From positions 1-64,000 of the forward strand of contig CAWJJU010000002.1 of NCBI GenBank assembly GCA_963843315.1: a DNA stretch of 64,000 nt. The letters run 5' to 3'. Both the position numbers and the translations under genes were made by a program. The DNA comes from JAWVFM01 sp963843315. GTDB lineage: Bacteria > Actinomycetota > Thermoleophilia > Solirubrobacterales > 70-9. Every line of letters starts with the position of its first letter. Position 1 is the first letter of the stretch. The notes under the pieces are model-generated. The model had not been told where the DNA came from. It made no database searches and saw only the letters and a list, made by a program, of their open reading frames with translations. Shown one piece after another: positions 1 through 7,308 of this stretch.

Positions 1-551
1 TCGCGCCGGCACCCCCGCCGGGCGAGGGCCACGACCTGCTGTTCGTCGGCAACCTCTCCTACGCACCGAACGCCGACGCCGCCCGGTGGTTGTGCCGAGA
101 GGTCATGCCGCTGCTGGAGGGCGCGCGGCTGGCGCTGGTCGGCAGCCGGCCGGGCCCGGGCGTCCTCGAGCTGGCGAGCGAGCGGGTGACGGTGGCGCCC
201 GACGTCCCGGACGTGGCCGCGTGGTACGCGCGATCGCGCCTGGCGGTGGCCCCGGTCCGCGCGGGCGGAGGGACGAAGATCAAGGTGATCGAGGCCCTCG
301 CGCACGGGCGGCCCGTGCTCGCAACCGGCCCGGCGGTCCGCGGGCTGGAGGCGCTTGTCTTCACGGGCGGGCCCGTGAGCGTCGCCGACACCCCCGAGGA
401 CTTCGCCGGCGAATGCCGCGAGCTCCTCGCCGACCGCGAGCTCGCCGTGCGCCGCGGCGGGGAGGGCCGCGAGCTCGTCCAGCGGTCGGCGAGCGTGTCC
501 GTCGTGGCCCCGCGGATCGCGGAGCTCGCCACCGCTATGTTCAGCGCGTGA
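1..551 (+). CDS. Glycosyltransferase family 4, C-terminal part (5' truncated by window)
   Basis: The gene enters from the left edge, reading in the frame that starts at base 3, and about 182 residues are visible. The opening LLFVGNLSYAPNADAARW and the later GGGTKIKVIEALAHGRPV are the typical sugar-nucleotide-binding half of GT-B, family 4 glycosyltransferases, including the acidic EA pair that contacts the donor nucleotide. It probably transfers a sugar to a surface polymer or lipid carrier in the cytoplasm. Its stop codon overlaps the GTG of the PqqD-like gene by three bases (GTGA), so the two are translationally coupled in an operon with the Tat protein and a second glycosyltransferase. The acceptor cannot be told from the sequence. 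Confidence 0.85.
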   Translation, partial: APAPPPGEGHDLLFVGNLSYAPNADAARWLCREVMPLLEGARLALVGSRPGPGVLELASERVTVAPDVPDVAAWYARSRLAVAPVRAGGGTKIKVIEALAHGRPVLATGPAVRGLEALVFTGGPVSVADTPEDFAGECRELLADRELAVRRGGEGRELVQRSASVSVVAPRIAELATAMFSA

Positions 552-826
552 GCACCGAGGCCGAACGCCCGACGGCGCGCCCGGATCTGGAGCTGGAGGA
601 GGCGGCCGACGGATACGTCGTCTTCGACGAGGACGCCGACCGTGTCCACTACCTCAACCACACGGCCGCCCTGGTCCTCGAGCTGTGCAACGGCTCGAAC
701 TCCACCGACGTAATCGTCGGCCTCCTGCAACGGGCATACGAACTTCCCGAGCCTCCCGAGCGCGAGACCCTCGACTGCCTCGACCAGCTGCGGGATCAGG
801 GCCTCGTCCGCGCGATTGGGGAGTAG
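548..826 (+). CDS. PqqD family peptide-chaperone-like protein
   Basis: Small 92-residue protein, read from the GTG that overlaps the preceding stop codon. The pattern of a strand-turn-strand start (YVVFDEDADRVHYLN) followed by a helical stretch (AALVLELCNGSNSTDVIVGLL) and a final amphipathic helix ending LRDQGLV is that of PqqD (PF05402), the wHTH-like RiPP recognition element. Members either present a precursor peptide to a modifying enzyme or, in surface-polysaccharide clusters, serve an unknown role. Here it sits between a glycosyltransferase and a Tat-signal protein, so the neighbouring exported protein is a possible partner; this is inference. Confidence 0.8.
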   Translation: MSTEAERPTARPDLELEEAADGYVVFDEDADRVHYLNHTAALVLELCNGSNSTDVIVGLLQRAYELPEPPERETLDCLDQLRDQGLVRAIGE

Positions 827-845
827 ACTCGGCGCCGAGCTACGC

Positions 846-1352
846 GTGGCAGAAGAGATCGAAAACGAGCTGCTCGAGGGCGTCGCCGTCACGCGGCGCA
901 GCTTCGTGAGGAAGGTCGTGCTCGGCAGCGCCTTCGCCGTGCCGGTCATCGCCTCGTTCGAGATGCGCTCGCTCACGGCCGAGGCGGCCAACTGCCTCTC
1001 GCCGAACCAGACCGTCGGCAGCTCCGACGGGACCTACAAGGTCGACATCCTCAACCCCGAGCGCAGGGGGAAGGGGCTCGACTACAGGCTCAAGGCCCAT
1101 CGCGCCGGCCACAAGGGCAACATCAGCTCCAAGCATCTGAAGCTCAAGCTCCGCAGCGTCGATCCGCCGCCGAAGCACAACGCGCCCCACCTGCCGCAGA
1201 ACCTCAAGTTCGTGAAGAACAAGAAGTACGGGCGCCATTACCGGCTCCAGCTCGACACGAAGCGCTGGGGCCACGACTACTACTTCATCCACTACACGGT
1301 CGGCGACGACCCCAACGCCTTCTTCTTCAGCGTCCAGGTCGGCGGCTGCTGA
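846..1352 (+). CDS. Tat-exported protein of unknown function
   Basis: About 168 residues from GTG 846; an in-frame TTG at 816 would add ten residues and overlap the PqqD gene. Residues 16-23 are TRRSFVRK, close to the twin-arginine consensus, followed by the hydrophobic run VVLGSAFAVPVIASF and an AEAANC region that may hold the cleavage site. The mature part is basic and rich in Lys, His and Tyr, with no family I recognise, and it ends in VGGC. It lies 19 bases after the PqqD stop and is followed directly by a glycosyltransferase, so it may be modified or glycosylated. A short acidic N-terminal tail precedes the Tat motif, which could be a leader recognised by the PqqD protein. Confidence 0.75.
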   Translation: MAEEIENELLEGVAVTRRSFVRKVVLGSAFAVPVIASFEMRSLTAEAANCLSPNQTVGSSDGTYKVDILNPERRGKGLDYRLKAHRAGHKGNISSKHLKLKLRSVDPPPKHNAPHLPQNLKFVKNKKYGRHYRLQLDTKRWGHDYYFIHYTVGDDPNAFFFSVQVGGC

Positions 1353-1386
1353 GACAGGCCAGGCCGCCGGCCTCGCTCGGGTAGCC

Positions 1387-2487
1387 CTGCTCAGCGCGAC
1401 CCTGATCGTCCGCGACGAGGAGGCCCACCTGGCCGACTGCCTCGACTCGGTCGCCGTCCTCGCCGACGAGATCGTCGTCGTCGACACGGGATCGACCGAC
1501 GCCTCCGTCGCGATCGCCGAGAGCCGCCGAGCCAATGTGGTCCACCACCTGTGGCGCGACGACTTCTCAGCGGCGAGGAACGCCGGGCTCGAGGCCGCGC
1601 GCGGCGACTGGATCCTCTACATCGACGCCGACGAACGGCTGCTCGAAACCGACGTCGCAGCCGCCCAGGCGCGCCTTCGGGACGCCCGGGAGGCCGCCTT
1701 TCGGATCGGCCTGCGCCCGTTCGCCCACGCGACCCCGTTTCTCGAGTACCGGCTGTGGAGAGCCTCTCCGGAGATCCGCTTTCAGGGCGTGATCCACGAG
1801 CGGGTGGTCGACTCGATCCACCGGGTCGCCGCGCGCGACGGACAACCGATCTCGGACTGGCCCGAGCTCGAGCTCGAGCACCTCGGCTACGAGGGCGAGC
1901 AGGGTTTCAAGCACCGGCGGAACCTGCCGCTGCTGCGCCGGCGCCTGGAGGCCGACCCACAGAACATCTTCTGCTGGCGGCACCTCGGCCGGATCCTGAT
2001 CGCGACCGGTGACCCCGAGGAGGGCGAGGAAGCCCTGCAGCGCGCCGTCGCACTGGCGCGTGGCGGCGTGGGTCCGGACGCCGACGCCAGCCTCGCCTGG
2101 GGCGAGCTGGTTCGCGCGCGCCACGCGCGGGGGCTCCCGGTGGCCCATCTGATCGCCGAGGGCAAGGTGCGCTGGCCGGAGAACTGGCAGCTGGTGTGGA
2201 TCGAGGGCAACGTCCTGCTCGACGAGGGGCACGCGGCCGAGGCGGAGTCGTGCTTTCGGCGGCTGCTGGCGGCGGACGTGAGCGGCCTCGCCGCCGCCGG
2301 GACCGCCTACGACGAGCGGATATTCGGAGCGTTCTCGCAGTCGCTTCTGGGCCTGGCGCTGTTTCGCCAAGAGCGCTACGCCGAGGCGGCCGACGCCTAC
2401 GCTGCCGCCGCGAAGCTCGAGCCCGCCAATCCCGAGCACGAGGCAAAGCGCGCGCTCGCCGCGGCGCGGGCGCGGGGCGGCCGCTGA
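1387..2487 (+). CDS. Glycosyltransferase family 2 with C-terminal TPR-like region
   Basis: The N-terminal GT-A fold is clear: LSATLIVRDEEAHLADCL, then DEIVVVDTGSTD and WILYIDADERLL, which supplies the metal-binding DxD. The last 170 residues look like TPR helices (ATGDPEEGEEALQRAVALA; RYAEAADAYAAAAKLEP). No ATG, GTG or TTG exists in this frame between the stop at 1213 and the conserved start of the fold, so CTG at 1387 (giving M-L-S-A-T-L) is the best start. The product would be about 366 residues. It probably adds sugar to a surface polymer or to the exported protein encoded just upstream. Confidence 0.8.
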   Translation: MLSATLIVRDEEAHLADCLDSVAVLADEIVVVDTGSTDASVAIAESRRANVVHHLWRDDFSAARNAGLEAARGDWILYIDADERLLETDVAAAQARLRDAREAAFRIGLRPFAHATPFLEYRLWRASPEIRFQGVIHERVVDSIHRVAARDGQPISDWPELELEHLGYEGEQGFKHRRNLPLLRRRLEADPQNIFCWRHLGRILIATGDPEEGEEALQRAVALARGGVGPDADASLAWGELVRARHARGLPVAHLIAEGKVRWPENWQLVWIEGNVLLDEGHAAEAESCFRRLLAADVSGLAAAGTAYDERIFGAFSQSLLGLALFRQERYAEAADAYAAAAKLEPANPEHEAKRALAAARARGGR

Positions 2488-2493
2488 CCTCCG

Positions 2494-2751
2494 TCAGCCG
2501 TGGGCCGAGGTGACGAGGAAGGCGATGAGGAGAGCGGCGCCAAGCAGGCCCGCCACGCCGATCCACGCGCCGGCCAGAGCGAGGGTGCGCCCCTCGATCT
2601 CACCGCTCGAAGCCTCGATCTCCCGCAGGCTTCGCCGCGCGAGGTAGAGAGCGGCGAGCGAGCCCAGCCCGAAGATCCAGAAGATGCCGAGCGCCACCGA
2701 GGCGATCGCCGTGCCGCTCGTCTCCGGAGCCTCCCCTTCCACGGGAGCCAT
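2494..2751 (-). CDS. Small DUF4190-like membrane protein
   Basis: An 85-residue protein with two transmembrane segments (roughly residues 13-38 and 60-80) separated by a short charged loop, ARRSLREIEASSGEIEGR. This pattern of a small amphipathic loop between two helices matches DUF4190, where the loop often reads as A...I..S...GRGLA. The function of that family is unknown. A TAGGTT-type -10 box (AACCTA on the plus strand at 2763-2768) lies 11 bases before the ATG. The gene follows the PHP gene on the same strand and converges with the glycosyltransferase. Confidence 0.65.
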   Translation of the reverse strand: MAPVEGEAPETSGTAIASVALGIFWIFGLGSLAALYLARRSLREIEASSGEIEGRTLALAGAWIGVAGLLGAALLIAFLVTSAHG

Positions 2752-2769
2752 CCTGCCCCCCGAACCTAA

Positions 2770-2815
2770 AGAACGTCCCTCCTTGCCCCGTATAGGGATC
2801 AGTCAGGGACGTTCT
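2770..2815. terminator. 11-bp perfect inverted repeat at the 3' end of the PHP gene
   Basis: AGAACGTCCCT (2770-2780) is perfectly complementary to AGGGACGTTCT (2805-2815), with a 24-base loop. It overlaps the stop codon of the PHP gene and lies upstream of the DUF4190-like gene, both on the minus strand. There is no U-run, so a factor-independent terminator is uncertain. It could equally be an operator or attenuator for the small membrane protein. Confidence 0.4.
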
Positions 2816-3635
2816 CGGGTTTGGCGGGTACCTGAGGCTCGCCGAGCCCGTAGGTGTCGTAAGCGGCCCAGCGCGAGAACGTCTTGTGCGTCGGGCCATG
2901 GAAGTCCGAGGACGCCGTGGCCACCAGCCCGAACTCCTCGCACAGCTCCAGGCAGTGCTTCGTCTGCTCGGGGGTGTGCGGCGGGTAGAAGGTCTCGATC
3001 CCGTCGAGGCCGACGTCGCGGACCAGGCTCTCGACCAGGTCGCGCACCTGCTCGGGGTCCTTGACGTCCCAGTACGGGTGGGCGACCACCGCGACCCCTC
3101 CGGCCTCGTGGATCAGCCGCACGGCCTCGTCGGCCGACGGCCACTTCCGGGACACGAACGCCTTGGCGCCCGGCACCAGGTACTCCTCGAAGAACGGCCC
3201 CAGGTCCGGCCCGGCCCCCGCGGCGCGCGCGATGTGAGGGCGGCCGATGGCGTCGGCGGCGCCGGCCTTCTCGACGGCCGCCTCGAAGCTGACTTCCACC
3301 CCGTGCTCGTTCAGCTTGGCGATGATCTCCTTGGCGCGGTCGACGCGCTCCTGCTGAGCGCGATCGCATGCGGGCTGGATCGCGTCCAGGTCGACCCAGT
3401 AGCCGCAGATGTGCAGGTCCTCGGAGTACTTGTGCACGCACGACATCTCGACCGCCGGAACGCACTCGATGCCGAGCTCGGCAGCCGCCTCGAGCGCCTC
3501 GGGAACCCCTGCCACGCCGTCGTGATCGGTGAGCGCCATGACGTCCACGCCCGCCTCGGCGGCGGCGCGCACGACGTCCGCCGGGGGGAGCTGCCCGTCG
3601 GAGACCGTGGAGTGCGATTGGAGATCGATGACCAT
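2799..3635 (-). CDS. PHP domain phosphoesterase
   Basis: 278 residues starting at MVIDLQSHSTVSDGQLPP. The HxH-like HSTVSDG, the ALTDHDGVAGVPEAL block and the HxE/EMSC segment are the metal-binding loops of the polymerase and histidinol phosphatase superfamily. The arrangement is that of the YciV/TrpH group, whose characterised members include RNase AM, which removes 5' nucleotides, and 3',5'-nucleotide bisphosphate phosphatases. A late conserved block, VVAHPYWD, supplies another metal ligand. A longer reading from 3674 is possible, but the fold begins at the chosen ATG. It is divergent from the Rrf2 gene with 28 bases between the starts. Confidence 0.85.
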   Translation of the reverse strand: MVIDLQSHSTVSDGQLPPADVVRAAAEAGVDVMALTDHDGVAGVPEALEAAAELGIECVPAVEMSCVHKYSEDLHICGYWVDLDAIQPACDRAQQERVDRAKEIIAKLNEHGVEVSFEAAVEKAGAADAIGRPHIARAAGAGPDLGPFFEEYLVPGAKAFVSRKWPSADEAVRLIHEAGGVAVVAHPYWDVKDPEQVRDLVESLVRDVGLDGIETFYPPHTPEQTKHCLELCEEFGLVATASSDFHGPTHKTFSRWAAYDTYGLGEPQVPAKPENVPD

Positions 3636-3663
3636 TCTTGACCGAGGTTGCGACAATAGCTGG

Positions 3664-4122
3664 GTGAGAATCACGGCGAAGGCTGACTATGCGGTTCGAG
3701 CGGCGCTCGAGCTCGCGGCCGCGCCGGAGGGGGAACCGGTCAAGGGAGAGCGCCTGGCGGAGGCGCAGGAGATCCCCCTGCAGTTCCTCGAGCACATCCT
3801 GCTCGAGCTCAAGCACGCCCGCCTCGTCAAGGCCCGCCGGGGGGCCCGCGGGGGCTACTGGCTCGCCCGGCCGGCGACCGAGATCACCGTCGCCGACGTG
3901 ATCCGCGCCGTGGAAGGCCCGCTCGCGAACATCCACGAATCCGCGCCTGAGGAGCTGCGCTACCAGGGCGCGGCGGAGAAGCTCCGCGACGTCTGGGTGG
4001 CGGTCCGCGCGAACCTGCGCGGGGTGCTGGAGAGCGCGACCCTCGCCGAGCTGGCCGCCGGTCGCCTGCCGTGGCGGATCGACGCGATGCTCAACGACCC
4101 CGAGGCCTGGCACAAGCGCTGA
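3664..4122 (+). CDS. Rrf2 family transcriptional regulator lacking the Fe-S cysteines
   Basis: 152 residues from GTG 3664. The start VRITAKADYAVRAALELA, the recognition helix region IPLQFLEHILLELKHARLV and the wing RGARGGYWLAR are the Rrf2 winged helix. In IscR-type members three cysteines after the wing bind a cluster; this protein contains no cysteine at all, so it resembles the cluster-free CymR type, which controls sulfur metabolism. It is followed by two TauE/SafE exporters of the sulfite/organosulfonate type, each preceded by a TTGAC-N7-GTCAA palindrome that is the natural candidate operator. That link is inference from position. Confidence 0.85.
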   Translation: MRITAKADYAVRAALELAAAPEGEPVKGERLAEAQEIPLQFLEHILLELKHARLVKARRGARGGYWLARPATEITVADVIRAVEGPLANIHESAPEELRYQGAAEKLRDVWVAVRANLRGVLESATLAELAAGRLPWRIDAMLNDPEAWHKR

Positions 4123-4195
4123 CGGCGTGAACGGTCGCCGGCGCGACGCCGGAAGCGCACCTCGGTTTCCGCTTTCGCTAACCTCCCCGGCCCTC

Positions 4196-4216
4196 TCTTG
4201 ACTTTCTTAGTCAAGA
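4196..4216. promoter_or_regulatory. Candidate Rrf2 operator upstream of the first TauE gene
   Basis: TCTTGACT-ttctt-AGTCAAGA is a perfect palindrome with 8-base arms. It contains a TTGACT that could be a -35 element, with TATACG at 4225-4230 and TGTGTA at 4221-4226 as possible -10 elements. The core TTGAC-N7-GTCAA occurs again before the second exporter at 5238-5254. Confidence 0.6.
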
Positions 4217-4279
4217 AAGGTGTGTATACGAGGGGCGCGGCCGACCCACGGCCGGCGTCAAGGAGGTCACGCAAGCAAA

Positions 4280-5188
4280 ATGGACCCATTGGTAATCGTC
4301 TTCGGGCTGGGCATCGGCATGCTCGTCGGCATGACCGGCATGGGCGGCGCGTCGCTCATGACGCCCCTGCTCATCCTCTTCGTCGGGACCCCCCCGGTCA
4401 CCGCCATCGGGACCGACATCTTCTACGGGGCGATCACCAAGACGGTGGGTGGCTTCGGGCACCTCAAGCAGAAGACCGTGCACAGGGGCATCGCGTTCTG
4501 GCTCGCGGTCGGTTCGGTGCCCGCGGCCATCGCCGGCGTGTGGGTCGTCGAGCTCGTCCAGAGCCACTACGGCGAGGACGCGGTCAACCATCTCGTCCTC
4601 GGATCGGTCGGCGCCGCGCTGGCCGTCGTCGGGATCGCGACCCTGCTTCGCGCCTGGCTCTTCCGCGACGTGATCCCCGAGCGCTACGCGATGCACCTCT
4701 ACCGCGGTCACATCATCACCGCCATCGTCACCGGCATCATCACCGGCTTCGTGATCGGCCTGACGTCGGCCGGGAGCGGAACCCTGATCGCAATCGTCCT
4801 GATCGCCGTGTTCCGCCTCACGCCCCAGCGCGTGGTGGGCACCGACATCTTCCACGCCGCAGTACTGCTGTGGGCGGCGTCGATCGCGCACATCATCGGG
4901 GGCAACGTCGACTTCGGCCTGGCGGGGAACATCCTCGTGGGCTCGATCCCGGGTGTCGTCGTCGGCACGAAGCTGTCCGTCAAGGCTCCGCAGGCGTATC
5001 TGCGAAACGCCCTGGGAGTCGTGCTGTGCGCCTCGTCCGTCACCCTGCTGTTGAAGGAGCAGCCGCCGGCGAGCGTCCTCATCCCGAGCTTCGCCGTCGC
5101 CGGCGCGTTCGTGGCCGGCCTGCTGGTGTTCCAGCTGGTCAACCACCGCAGGACGGTCGGCAGGGGCGCCGCACCGGCGGCTGCCTGA
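4280..5188 (+). CDS. TauE/SafE family anion exporter (paralogue 1)
   Basis: 302 residues and about eight to nine membrane segments. The two pseudo-symmetric halves each carry a family motif: GMTGMGGASLMTPLLIL near the N-terminus and GLTSAGSGTLIAIVLI in the middle. TauE/SafE proteins export sulfite, sulfoacetate or related organic acids across the inner membrane. ATG 4280 is preceded by AGGAGG at 4261-4266, which is somewhat distant at 13 bases. It forms a tandem pair with the gene at 5304; the two proteins match through most of their length and arose by duplication. Adjacent Rrf2 regulation suggests a role in sulfur balance. The substrate is not shown by the sequence. Confidence 0.85.
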   Translation: MDPLVIVFGLGIGMLVGMTGMGGASLMTPLLILFVGTPPVTAIGTDIFYGAITKTVGGFGHLKQKTVHRGIAFWLAVGSVPAAIAGVWVVELVQSHYGEDAVNHLVLGSVGAALAVVGIATLLRAWLFRDVIPERYAMHLYRGHIITAIVTGIITGFVIGLTSAGSGTLIAIVLIAVFRLTPQRVVGTDIFHAAVLLWAASIAHIIGGNVDFGLAGNILVGSIPGVVVGTKLSVKAPQAYLRNALGVVLCASSVTLLLKEQPPASVLIPSFAVAGAFVAGLLVFQLVNHRRTVGRGAAPAAA

Positions 5189-5236
5189 GGATTCCGGCGT
5201 CTCGGCCGCGGCGCCGCATGGTCTAGCCTGCGCCTC

Positions 5237-5255
5237 GTTGACCTAACCGGTCAAC
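5237..5255. promoter_or_regulatory. Candidate Rrf2 operator upstream of the second TauE gene
   Basis: GTTGACC-taacc-GGTCAAC is a perfect palindrome with 7-base arms and the same TTGAC-N7-GTCAA core and spacing as the site at 4198-4214. A TAGCCT at 5224-5229 could be a -10 box just upstream, placing the palindrome at the transcription start where a bound repressor would block RNA polymerase. Confidence 0.6.
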
Positions 5256-5303
5256 AAGCGCCGGCCGGCCCGACCACTCCTCCGGCCGCGCTTCGAATCG
5301 GCA

Positions 5304-6215
5304 ATGGATCCAGTCGTAATCCTCCTCGGACTCGCGATCGGCACCCTCGTCGGCATGACCGGCATGGGGGGTGCGTCGCTGATGACGCCACTGCTCATTT
5401 TGGTCGTCGGCACGGCGCCGGTGACGGCGGTTGGCACCGACATCTTCTACGGGGCGATCACGAAGAGCGTGGGCGCGTACAAGCATCTTCAGCAAAAGAC
5501 GGTGCATCTCGCGCTCGCGGGCTGGATCGCAATCGGGGCGGTTCCAGCCGCCATCGGCGGCGTCTGGCTCATCGAGTTCCTCCAGCGCCGCTACGGAGAG
5601 GACCAGCTGAACCAGCTCGTGCTGGGAATCCTGGGGGCAGCGCTGCTGGTCGTCGGCGTTGCCACCATCGTGCGCTCCGTCTTCCTGCGAGAGGTCATCG
5701 CCGAGCGCTACGCGATGCACCTCTTCCCCCGCCACATCGTCGGCGCCCTCGCCACCGGCGTGACGACCGGGCTGGTGATCGGCCTCACCTCCGCCGGCGG
5801 CGGGACCCTCGTGTCGATAATCCTCATCGCCGGCTTCCGGCTGACCCCCAAGCGCGTGGTCGGCACCAGCATCTTCCAGGCGGCGATCGTCCTCTGGGCG
5901 GCGGGAATCGCCCACTGGGTCGGCGGCAACGTCGACTTCGGGCTCGCGGCGAACATCCTCGTCGGCTCGATCCCCGGTGTCCTCATCGGATCCAAGCTCT
6001 CCGAGCGCGCGCCGGAGAGCATCATCCGGAACCTCTTGGGCGTTGTCCTGATCGCGTCGGCAGTCGTCCTGATCGCGAAGGAGAGCGTGCCCGCCTCGGT
6101 CTTCATCCCGGCGCTCGCGGTGGCCACCCTGGTGATCGTGACCATCTTCTCGTTCCAGTTGCGCGTGCACCGCGCGGCCATGCGCCGCGCGGCCGCCGCC
6201 GGCGCCGCCACCTAG
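5304..6215 (+). CDS. TauE/SafE family anion exporter (paralogue 2)
   Basis: 303 residues, starting MDPVVILLGLAIG and carrying both family motifs (GMTGMGGASLMTPLL and GLTSAGGGTLVSIIL). It lines up with the upstream paralogue almost without gaps, including ERYAMHL and GGNVDFGLA. The 115-base gap between the copies contains its own palindrome, so it may be expressed separately under the same regulator. Two diverged copies may handle different sulfur oxyanions or form a mixed transporter. No binding-site residue in the sequence fixes the substrate. Confidence 0.85.
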   Translation: MDPVVILLGLAIGTLVGMTGMGGASLMTPLLILVVGTAPVTAVGTDIFYGAITKSVGAYKHLQQKTVHLALAGWIAIGAVPAAIGGVWLIEFLQRRYGEDQLNQLVLGILGAALLVVGVATIVRSVFLREVIAERYAMHLFPRHIVGALATGVTTGLVIGLTSAGGGTLVSIILIAGFRLTPKRVVGTSIFQAAIVLWAAGIAHWVGGNVDFGLAANILVGSIPGVLIGSKLSERAPESIIRNLLGVVLIASAVVLIAKESVPASVFIPALAVATLVIVTIFSFQLRVHRAAMRRAAAAGAAT

Positions 6216-6240
6216 CTCGGGCTGCTTGGACGCGGCCGAT

Positions 6241-6246
6241 TACGAT
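6241..6246 (+). promoter_or_regulatory. Leaderless-type -10 box for the patatin gene
   Basis: TACGAT ends six bases before ATG 6253, leaving no room for a ribosome-binding site. The same spacing recurs at many genes in this window. Confidence 0.4.
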
Positions 6247-6252
6247 CGCCGC

Positions 6253-7296
6253 ATGGCCGCCGATCCACAGCTCGAAACCGGCCGCGCCGACGGGGTATTC
6301 GAGGGCGGCGGGGTCAAGGGCCTCGCGTTCGTCGGCGCCCTGGTGGCCGCCCAGGAGGAGCTGGGCGTCGGCGAGTGGGTGAACGTCGCGGGCACGTCCG
6401 CCGGCGCGATCATCGCCACGTTGCTTGCTGCGGGGTACTCGCCGGCCGAGCTGCACGAGCTGATCGGGGGCCTGGACTACCGGCGCTTCGCCGACTACGG
6501 GCCGGGGGGAACCGTTGTCGGCGGGCTTCGAAACGCGCTTCGCCGCCGTGGCCTGGCCCGCGGCGACTATTTCCGCGAGTGGATCGCCAAGCGGCTGGAG
6601 GAAAAGCTCGGCGTGCCCGACCCCACCTTCGCCGAGGTCGTGCGCGACGACCTGCCGCCCGGCCTCACCGCGGACGAGCGCGAGACCTACGGCTACAGGC
6701 TGCGCGTGATCGCCTCGGACGTCAGCGAGGGGCGGATGCTGGTCCTGCCCCACGACATCTCGCTCTACGAGGACGAGCACGGCCGCCCGCGCCGGCCGGA
6801 GGACCTGCGGATCTCCGAGGCGGTGCGGATGAGCATGAGCTTCCCGTTCTTCTTCGATCCCGTCGTGCTTCGCCGGGGCGGGCGCGAGCACCTGATCGTC
6901 GACGGCGGGCTGCTCTCCAACTATCCCGTGTGGCTCTTCGACACGCCGGCGCCGGTGCGCCGCCACACCTGGGGCTTTCGCCTGCATCCGGGCGTGGGCG
7001 ACTACCTCGCGCCCTACCAGCCGATCCGCCGGCCGGCCTGGGAGCCGGCACTGGCACGGGCGCTGCTGCACGCGTCGATGACGGCCTGGGACGAGCGGAT
7101 GGAGGCTTCGAGCGTGGTTCGGACGGTCATGATCCCCACCGGAACGGTGAAGACGCTCGACTTCGACCTGAGCGCCGAGGATCGCGACGCCCTCTACCGG
7201 GGCGGCCACGACGTCGCCCGCGACTTCTTCCGCTCCACCGACGAGTACCGCAACCAGCACGGGCAGACCGCGCCTGTGCCGAAGCGCACCGAGTAA
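6253..7296 (+). CDS. Patatin-like phospholipase
   Basis: 347 residues. The oxyanion loop EGGGVKG (residues 18-24), the nucleophile elbow GTSAG with Ser49 and the DGGLLSNYP block with Asp217 give the full Ser-Asp dyad of patatin acyl hydrolases, so the enzyme should be active on phospholipid or lipid esters. There is no signal peptide, so it probably acts at the inner face of the membrane. ATG 6253 was chosen over TTG 6226 because a TACGAT box lies six bases upstream of it. The acyl-CoA dehydrogenase gene begins 13 bases after its stop, and released fatty acids could feed that enzyme; this link is positional only. Confidence 0.88.
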   Translation: MAADPQLETGRADGVFEGGGVKGLAFVGALVAAQEELGVGEWVNVAGTSAGAIIATLLAAGYSPAELHELIGGLDYRRFADYGPGGTVVGGLRNALRRRGLARGDYFREWIAKRLEEKLGVPDPTFAEVVRDDLPPGLTADERETYGYRLRVIASDVSEGRMLVLPHDISLYEDEHGRPRRPEDLRISEAVRMSMSFPFFFDPVVLRRGGREHLIVDGGLLSNYPVWLFDTPAPVRRHTWGFRLHPGVGDYLAPYQPIRRPAWEPALARALLHASMTAWDERMEASSVVRTVMIPTGTVKTLDFDLSAEDRDALYRGGHDVARDFFRSTDEYRNQHGQTAPVPKRTE

Positions 7297-7302
7297 TAGG
7301 CT
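7297..7302 (+). promoter_or_regulatory. Leaderless-type -10 box for the acyl-CoA dehydrogenase gene
   Basis: TAGGCT ends six bases before GTG 7309 and directly follows the patatin stop codon. Confidence 0.4.
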
Positions 7303-7308
7303 CCGGGC

